Shown here: positions 59,710-64,000 of the stretch, one piece after another
Layout of the letters: every line of letters starts with the position of its first letter
How positions within the stretch are numbered: the first letter of the stretch is position 1
Source: Hydractinia symbiolongicarpus
Taxonomy: Eukaryota; Cnidaria; Hydrozoa; Anthoathecata; Hydractiniidae
Direction: 5' to 3'
Length of the DNA stretch: 64,000 nucleotides
NCBI RefSeq assembly: GCF_029227915.1
Contig: NC_079885.1
Coordinates: 21,153,001-21,217,000, forward strand
The notes under the pieces: generated by a model
Database searches by the model: none
The model's input: the letters and a program-made list of their open reading frames with translations, nothing else
Told to the model about the DNA's origin: nothing
Program-made: the position numbers and the translations under genes

Positions 59710-62660
59710 GTAAAACTACTTCCTTTAATTTCAGTACCTGTTGTGTGTTCAAAGGTCGAGGAGCCTCTTTCCTTGACAAAGGTTCATCCTTTAGTAAGAG
59801 ACTTGTTTCCACAAGTACTGCAACCGAATTTATCTCAGGCAGGGAGGCTAAGCTTTTATATTCAGAATTGGGAGGTTCTGACTCAGGATCCAGAGATTCT
59901 TCAATGTGTCCAAGGGTACCAAGTGCCTTTTCTGTCAGTTCCTCAACAAACTCATCCTCCTCGTCCTCCCAAGTTAACAACAGAGGAGGAGACTCTAGTA
60001 GAAAAAGAGGTTCAGGAAATGTTAGCCAAAGGGGCCATAAAGAGGGTTGCTTCCCCAGGTCGGAACCAGTTTCTAAGCTCGATATTTCTGGTTCCCAAGA
60101 AGGATGGGGGGTACAGACCGGTCATAAATCTAAAAAAATTGAATCAGAACATTCCATACGAGCACTTCAAGATGGAAACCTTGGGTCTGTTGAAGGAGCT
60201 CTTGAAGAAAGGGGACTACATGTGCAAAATAGACCTGAAAGATGCTTATTTTTCAGTTCCTCTTCACCAACGCTCTCAGAAATATGTAAGGTTTCAATGG
60301 AGACAAAAGATTTACCAGTTTGTGTGCCTCTGTTTCGGTCTAGGACCTGCTCCAAGAATTTTTTCAAAATTGATGAAGGTTCCAATAGCAATGTTGAGAC
60401 GACTAAATGTCCGCCTCATCATTTATCTAGACGATTGTTTAATCCTGGCCGAGACAGCCCAAAAGGCAGAGATGGCACGCGACACTTTGATTTTCATTCT
60501 TCAACATCTAGGATTCTCAATAAATCTGAAAAAATCCGTGTTACAACCAACACATTTAATTCAATTTCTGGGAGTAGAGGTGGATTCCGACAATTTGAAA
60601 CTGGGTTTACCTCGGGAGAAGATGGAAAAAATATTGTCCCAGTGCAAAGGTCTATTGTCTGCATCAAAGGTCTCAGTAAGGGATCTGATGAAGGTGATAG
60701 GTCTTCTTTCTTCATCAGCAGTGGCGGTACTTCCAGCACCCCTGCAATACAGAGCTATGCAAAGACAACAAATTTTAGAGCTGTCTGCCAAGGGAAGTTA
60801 CGACTCTTTGATAACACTGACACAGGACGTGAAAGGGGAGCTCAATTGGTGGTGCCAGAACCTACAGTTGTCAAATGGGCGGTGTCTGGTGTCATGTCCT
60901 CCTCAACTACTAATATCATCGGATGCATCCCTTCAGGGGTGGGGGGCTTACTGCAATGGCAAGAAAACAGGAGGTCAATGGTCCGCTTCGGAGAAAAACC
61001 TGCATATAAATGTTCTAGAATTGAAAGCGGCAAAACTAGCAATACTTTCATTTCATCAGTTACACCCAGAAGCTCTGTCCATTCACATTCAGATGGACAA
61101 CATTGTGGCACTAACCTATCTCAAGAAGATGGGTGGCACTCGAAGCGAACCATTGAACAAAGTGACTCGGGAGATCTGGAGGTATCTTCTGGACCACCAG
61201 ATCACGATTACTGTGGAGTACCTCCCAGGAAAGCTCAATGTGGAAGCAGATTTAATGTCACGGAATGTGAGAGACTCAAGCGAATGGATGTTGAATCGGA
61301 ATGTGTTTCTGGCGCTGTGCAAAGCAAGGGGAACTCCGTGCATAGACCTGTTTGCTTCAAGATTGACTCATCAAGTGCCCCTGTATTATGCCTGGAAAAT
61401 AGACCCATACAGCAAGGGACAGGATGCATTTCAGGCATGTTGGAAACATATCCGAGGTTACGCCTTCCCTCCATTTTGCCTAATAGGAAAAGTGTTATGG
61501 AAGGTCCAGTACGACTGTGCGACATTAATTGTTATTGCTCCAGCCTGGCAAACACAAACCTGGTATCCTCAGTTACTCCACTTATCTGTACAAAAGCCGA
61601 TACTTTTACCTCTGAAAAAGGATTTATTGTCAAACCCACAGGGACAAAACCACCCGCTTCTTCAAAATCGAACTCTTCAGTTAGTGGCTTGGACAGTTTC
61701 AGGGGAAGTCTCGAAACAATTGGAATTTCGCAGAAAGCTTCCAATCTTATCACAGCATCCAGAAGGTCTGGAACAATCTCCCATTACCAGTCGGCCTGGA
61801 ATAAGTGGAGTAGCTGGTGTCGTAGACAACAAGTTGATCCCGTTCGATGTGCTATAAATTTTGTAATCGAATTTTTATCTGACTCTTTTCACGAGGTATT
61901 AGAACATAGCACAATTGCTGGGTATAGATCAGCTATTTCTGCTTACCATGAGCCCATAGATGGGGTTGCTGTGGGTAAACATCCTTTGGTATCTTCTCTT
62001 TTGGCAGGTGTTCACAATCAGCGGTTTCCTCAACCTAAATATACTTTCATTTGGGATGTGGAAAGAGTAGTGACATTTTTGTCATCAATTAGTCTGCAGA
62101 ACATTTCTGACAAAATGTTAACTTTGAAATTGACAATGCTATTAGCTTTGACTTCCGCTGCTAGGGCTCATAAAGTGGCCTATTTGGACGTCAGATATTT
62201 AGTTAAACACCATTCTGGTTATTCATTTCATTTTGGCAAGCCTACTAAAACAGCCAAGCAACGTAAGCCTCGTCCTCCCTTGAAGTTTATGCATTTCAAA
62301 GAGGATCTTAATTTATGTGTTTGCAATCACATTGATGTTTATCTAGAGAGGAGCTCTCCCTGGAGAGGTGAAAATTTTCAACTCCTTTTGAGCTTTGTGA
62401 AACCTCATAAAGCGGTTAAACCTTGTACAATTTCAAGGTGGATTTTAGAAGTCCTCACTCTATCTGGCATAGATACCAGTACGTTCAAGGGGCATTCCAC
62501 TAGATCTGCTTCCTCCTCCAAGGCAGTAGTACAGGGCGTACCTATGACCGAAATATTGAAAAAAGGTCACTGGACTACTTCTACAACTTTTGAAAGAACC
62601 TATAGAAAGGAGATCCTAGTTGAACCTGAAATATTCGAGTCTGCTGTCTTGACGCTTTGA
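58851..62660 (+). CDS. open gag-to-tyrosine-recombinase frame (1269 codons)
   Basis: One frame stays open from the gag ATG to the TGA just before the ICR. Residues 1-287 are Gag-like. The middle (about 288-930) is a Ser-rich reading of the RT/RNase H region in the wrong frame and has no domain of its own. From about 61640 the frame encodes the DIRS tyrosine recombinase: an N-terminal SAM-like core-binding part (SHYQSAWNKWSSWC, AGYRSAISAYHEP) and a catalytic part with Arg1105 (SAARAHKV), His1215 and Arg1218 (GHSTRSASSSKA), GHW, and the nucleophile Tyr1251 (ERTYRKE). The recombinase integrates the circular DNA without target duplication. How it is translated (long fusion, internal start or spliced RNA) is not known. 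Only the two ends are supported as protein. Confidence 0.75.
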   Translation: MMMFKRLYHRIDDDNTVDPEVPPGDTQRDEEHVEEPSAKRARFELDDDSHDSWELPAALCDYVHKYMKSHIPDKDVKEKVLAQNPVPSNIRKVPELDSYIKILLQDNSKYSTLKMEKAFKNVHDKLHLVFGPLSKIWAMMDSEKEQNPKDETLKEVSNLFEQTILLLAQTHNSMAYHRRENVLSTLIDSTTKVKDILKNQSKELDAADNDCLFDDAFESKMIKDSKALKKSEGIFTGLKSPRTSTSSSRGASSSSGFSGNRPFRKGPLFQGRGRGNNLWKGSNQNRGKTTSFNFSTCCVFKGRGASFLDKGSSFSKRLVSTSTATEFISGREAKLLYSELGGSDSGSRDSSMCPRVPSAFSVSSSTNSSSSSSQVNNRGGDSSRKRGSGNVSQRGHKEGCFPRSEPVSKLDISGSQEGWGVQTGHKSKKIESEHSIRALQDGNLGSVEGALEERGLHVQNRPERCLFFSSSSPTLSEICKVSMETKDLPVCVPLFRSRTCSKNFFKIDEGSNSNVETTKCPPHHLSRRLFNPGRDSPKGRDGTRHFDFHSSTSRILNKSEKIRVTTNTFNSISGSRGGFRQFETGFTSGEDGKNIVPVQRSIVCIKGLSKGSDEGDRSSFFISSGGTSSTPAIQSYAKTTNFRAVCQGKLRLFDNTDTGRERGAQLVVPEPTVVKWAVSGVMSSSTTNIIGCIPSGVGGLLQWQENRRSMVRFGEKPAYKCSRIESGKTSNTFISSVTPRSSVHSHSDGQHCGTNLSQEDGWHSKRTIEQSDSGDLEVSSGPPDHDYCGVPPRKAQCGSRFNVTECERLKRMDVESECVSGAVQSKGNSVHRPVCFKIDSSSAPVLCLENRPIQQGTGCISGMLETYPRLRLPSILPNRKSVMEGPVRLCDINCYCSSLANTNLVSSVTPLICTKADTFTSEKGFIVKPTGTKPPASSKSNSSVSGLDSFRGSLETIGISQKASNLITASRRSGTISHYQSAWNKWSSWCRRQQVDPVRCAINFVIEFLSDSFHEVLEHSTIAGYRSAISAYHEPIDGVAVGKHPLVSSLLAGVHNQRFPQPKYTFIWDVERVVTFLSSISLQNISDKMLTLKLTMLLALTSAARAHKVAYLDVRYLVKHHSGYSFHFGKPTKTAKQRKPRPPLKFMHFKEDLNLCVCNHIDVYLERSSPWRGENFQLLLSFVKPHKAVKPCTISRWILEVLTLSGIDTSTFKGHSTRSASSSKAVVQGVPMTEILKKGHWTTSTTFERTYRKEILVEPEIFESAVLTL
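59743..61857 (+). CDS. DIRS reverse transcriptase / RNase H
   Basis: A 704-codon frame, +1 relative to gag, with no ATG at its start; it is open further upstream and overlaps the gag tail, so translation probably needs frameshifting, splicing or reinitiation. RT motifs follow in order: LVPKKDGGYRPVINLKKLN (about residue 115), IDLKDAYFSVPL, GLGPAPRIFSKLM and the catalytic YLDD (60424-60435, about residue 228), then FLGVEVDS. RNase H follows with the four acidic residues in SSDAS, VLELKAAK, QMDNIVAL and EADLMSR. Downstream is the CIDLFASRLTHQ...YAW segment usual in DIRS polyproteins. RT copies the element RNA and RNase H removes the template; both precede circle formation and recombinase-mediated integration. 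No inactivating change is visible. Confidence 0.88.
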   Translation: MCSKVEEPLSLTKVHPLVRDLFPQVLQPNLSQAGRLSFYIQNWEVLTQDPEILQCVQGYQVPFLSVPQQTHPPRPPKLTTEEETLVEKEVQEMLAKGAIKRVASPGRNQFLSSIFLVPKKDGGYRPVINLKKLNQNIPYEHFKMETLGLLKELLKKGDYMCKIDLKDAYFSVPLHQRSQKYVRFQWRQKIYQFVCLCFGLGPAPRIFSKLMKVPIAMLRRLNVRLIIYLDDCLILAETAQKAEMARDTLIFILQHLGFSINLKKSVLQPTHLIQFLGVEVDSDNLKLGLPREKMEKILSQCKGLLSASKVSVRDLMKVIGLLSSSAVAVLPAPLQYRAMQRQQILELSAKGSYDSLITLTQDVKGELNWWCQNLQLSNGRCLVSCPPQLLISSDASLQGWGAYCNGKKTGGQWSASEKNLHINVLELKAAKLAILSFHQLHPEALSIHIQMDNIVALTYLKKMGGTRSEPLNKVTREIWRYLLDHQITITVEYLPGKLNVEADLMSRNVRDSSEWMLNRNVFLALCKARGTPCIDLFASRLTHQVPLYYAWKIDPYSKGQDAFQACWKHIRGYAFPPFCLIGKVLWKVQYDCATLIVIAPAWQTQTWYPQLLHLSVQKPILLPLKKDLLSNPQGQNHPLLQNRTLQLVAWTVSGEVSKQLEFRRKLPILSQHPEGLEQSPITSRPGISGVAGVVDNKLIPFDVL

Positions 62661-62662
62661 AC

Positions 62663-62831
62663 AGAGGTCCTGAGTAATGACTTTCAGCCTCAAGGCCTGA
62701 AAGGGCGTTTATCCAGTATTAGATCGGGCGGAGATTTTATGCAATGAAATTGAGGATTGTGCAAGGGCGCGAAGCGCCCTCAGTGCAATCCCGATTTTAT
62801 AAATAAAATCGAAGCCAACGATCTAATACTG
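62663..62831. repeat. DIRS internal complementary region
   Basis: Bases 62663-62750 are the perfect inverse of the left end. Bases 62747-62831 are the inverse of the right end with one mismatch (ctcagtg against cgcagtg). The overlap aaat/aattt marks the circle junction. Confidence 0.88.
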
Positions 62832-62894
62832 CCCACCCACCCAGGCTTCACAGCCACCTCGTCATTTATTTATTTACTTTTATTTATATTTCAG

Positions 62895-62950
62895 GCAGAG
62901 GTTCTTTTCGTGGTGCATACCGTGGAAATCGTGGTCGCGGCAGTACATAA
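62895..62950 (+). CDS. gag: candidate RGG-box terminal exon of DIRS gag
   Basis: Lies between the ICR and the right terminal repeat, where DIRS elements normally carry no coding sequence. It is preceded by a pyrimidine-rich acceptor (tttatttatatttcag), is phase-compatible with the gag donor at 59709, and encodes four RG/RGG units before TAA at 62948-62950. It would remove a 3185-nt intron containing RT, recombinase and ICR. It has no known function outside this context. Confidence 0.55.
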
Positions 62951-63121
62951 TCTGTATACTTTATTTGTGAAAATATAAACAAACTTTCTTTCATTATGTT
63001 CTTTTGCATTCCCATGCCAAAATCAAGTTTCTGAATTGGCTCATATGCGATTTTATGTTTGTAGTATCAAGTCAACTCTGATATAAAATAAAATCGAAGG
63101 TCCTGCAGTATGTATTCATAA

Positions 63122-63242
63122 TGACTTTCTTACTCAAGGCGTGAAAGGGCGTTTATCCAGTATTAGATCGTTGGCTTCGATTTTATTTATAAAATCGGGA
63201 TTGCACTGCGGGCGCTTCGCGCCCTTGCACAATCCTCAATTT
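63122..63242 (-). repeat. DIRS right terminal repeat
   Basis: Bases 63134-63170 (caaggcgtgaaagggcgtttatccag...) are inverse to the left end. Bases 63158-63242 are inverse to the second half of the ICR. The last bases, caattt, fit the circle junction seen in the ICR. Confidence 0.8.
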
Positions 63243-63659
63243 TCTAATGCTTGCGTTTTTTCTTTTTAGGTGAAGCACAAAGTCCCATGGCTTGCCTTCC
63301 CGTGGCGTGCTTCGTTACGTGAATTATTTCTATACTAAAAGAAATAATTCAAACTAAAAGTCAGGGCAGTGGCATGTTAAAATGATTTAACCGTCAGTTA
63401 CAAGCTAAAAAATAGTCTAAAAGTTTCCACTGTTTCATACAAAACATGTCACTATAAAAATAAAAGAATTAACCTTTTTGTCAAAAATTCCTACGTAACC
63501 GGAAGTGCGTTCTTTGTTGGTCCCATTATTAGCTACTATTTTTTCTTAAGTTTTTCTTAAGTTTGTTTTATTCTTTATGTTTATTTTTAACCAAAATGTC
63601 TATTGCTTTGCTTTTTGTTTATTATGAAAAAACTCTATATTCTTAACTTCTACTTACAG
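63243..63659. other. right flank of DIRS, 5' region of next gene
   Basis: No coding sequence was recognised. The tail ttctacttacag ends as a splice acceptor at 63659, implying an untranslated exon upstream, not identified. Confidence 0.4.
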
Positions 63660-63751
63660 GTATCATAGATAAATAATACTACTAATACTAATAATAATAA
63701 TGGATTCAGATGAGACGATGGACATTGAAAGATTACTTTTAAATTCTCAAG
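63660..63751 (+). CDS. first coding exon of a gene leaving the window
   Basis: After a likely acceptor (cttacag at 63653-63659) comes a short 5' UTR, then ATG at 63700 and 17 codons (MDSDETMDIERLLLNSQ) ending in phase 1 at a donor (caag|gtatct, 63751/63752). The acidic start is typical of a first coding exon. The rest lies outside the window, so no function can be given. It could also be chance. Confidence 0.4.
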
Positions 63752-64000
63752 GTATCTTCTTCTTACCTTATTTTGTTTGGGTGACACGTAATTCTTATAG
63801 AAAACATACTTTTTGGTTTTAATGTAAATAACTTTTTAATTTTAAGGTTTTTTTGTGAAAATTTACAGAATTTTTGTATCAATTTTCCCTAAAATTTCGT
63901 GAATAAACAGCGCCAATATTAACATTTTATGTTTCTTAAAAATAATGTTTTTTTTTATAAAGCAATGCGTAATACTGTATGCATTAATTTTTATCCTCTT
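63752..64000. other. presumed intron, AT-rich
   Basis: No second exon was recognised before the window ends. Confidence 0.35.

Larger units (their letters stand above)
58599..63242 (+). mobile_element. apparently complete DIRS retrotransposon
   Basis: A 4644-bp tyrosine-recombinase retrotransposon with the full DIRS layout: left terminal repeat, gag, RT/RNase H, tyrosine recombinase, internal complementary region (ICR), right terminal repeat. The ICR (62663-62831) is the reverse complement of the two element ends placed side by side: its first 88 bp match the left end (58599-58686) and the next 85 bp match the right end (63158-63242), meeting at a shared aattt. This is what the circle model of DIRS replication predicts, and it fixes the boundaries. 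All coding frames are open and catalytic residues are present, so the copy looks young and may be competent. It sits in a transposon island 0.6 kb after a Helitron relic. Confidence 0.85.

Noticed and set aside
59375-61753. Several 70-107-codon minus-strand frames across the DIRS element
   Set aside because: Shadows of the strongly supported RT and recombinase coding sequence.

Overview
The window looks like AT-rich nuclear DNA from an animal, most likely a cnidarian and probably a medusozoan. The evidence is spliceosomal introns with GT/AG borders, an astacin protease carrying ShKT domains, a ciliary microtubule-inner-protein gene, an ankyrin-RING gene, and a heavy load of eukaryotic transposons (DIRS, Helitron, PIF/Harbinger/ISL2EU, Ty3/gypsy, LINE). 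No bacterial genes, operons, CRISPR arrays or rRNA were seen. The organism call is inference.

Layout. 0-9.7 kb: mostly transposon remains. These are a MADF/BESS-like relic, a decayed transposase-domain gene, a Ty3/gypsy RNase H-integrase relic and a MITE, with one unrecognised spliced minus-strand gene (2608-3908) and a cluster of CRE-like sites near 1.7-1.95 kb. 9.7-18.7 kb: two tandem plus-strand genes for secreted proteins. The first is a nine-exon astacin metalloprotease with two C-terminal ShKT domains. The second is a three-exon protein with only signal peptide, ShKT, Thr-rich linker and ShKT, and looks like a protease-less relative of the first. A 406-bp Harbinger-type MITE sits in its last intron. 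20.1-23.4 kb: a four-exon minus-strand gene resembling CFAP90/C5orf49, with a 32-bp palindrome holding two CRE sites just upstream of its ATG. 24.7-30.4 kb: two non-autonomous Helitrons joined head to tail; a 146-bp relative lies at 31.7 kb. 34.4-35.2 kb: a non-autonomous repeat built from a GCGGACA motif. 36.0-40.5 kb: a single-exon 1481-aa ankyrin-repeat/RING protein with homogenised 303-bp internal repeats. 42-51 kb: largely non-coding, with a SINE, candidate DNA-transposon ends and LINE debris.

51-64 kb is a transposon island. It holds LINE ORF1 debris, a convergent pair (SWIM-YqaJ-like gene on plus, DDE transposase on minus) resembling an ISL2EU element, a decayed Helitron Rep-helicase with an internal deletion, and an apparently complete 4.64-kb DIRS retrotransposon (58599-63242) with inverted terminal repeats, internal complementary region, gag, RT/RNase H and tyrosine recombinase. 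The DIRS element has two striking features. The gag and recombinase frame stays open for 1269 codons straight through the RT region. A phase-matched splice donor at the end of gag and an acceptor downstream of the internal complementary region would attach an RGG-box tail to Gag. The window ends in the first coding exon of a further plus-strand gene.
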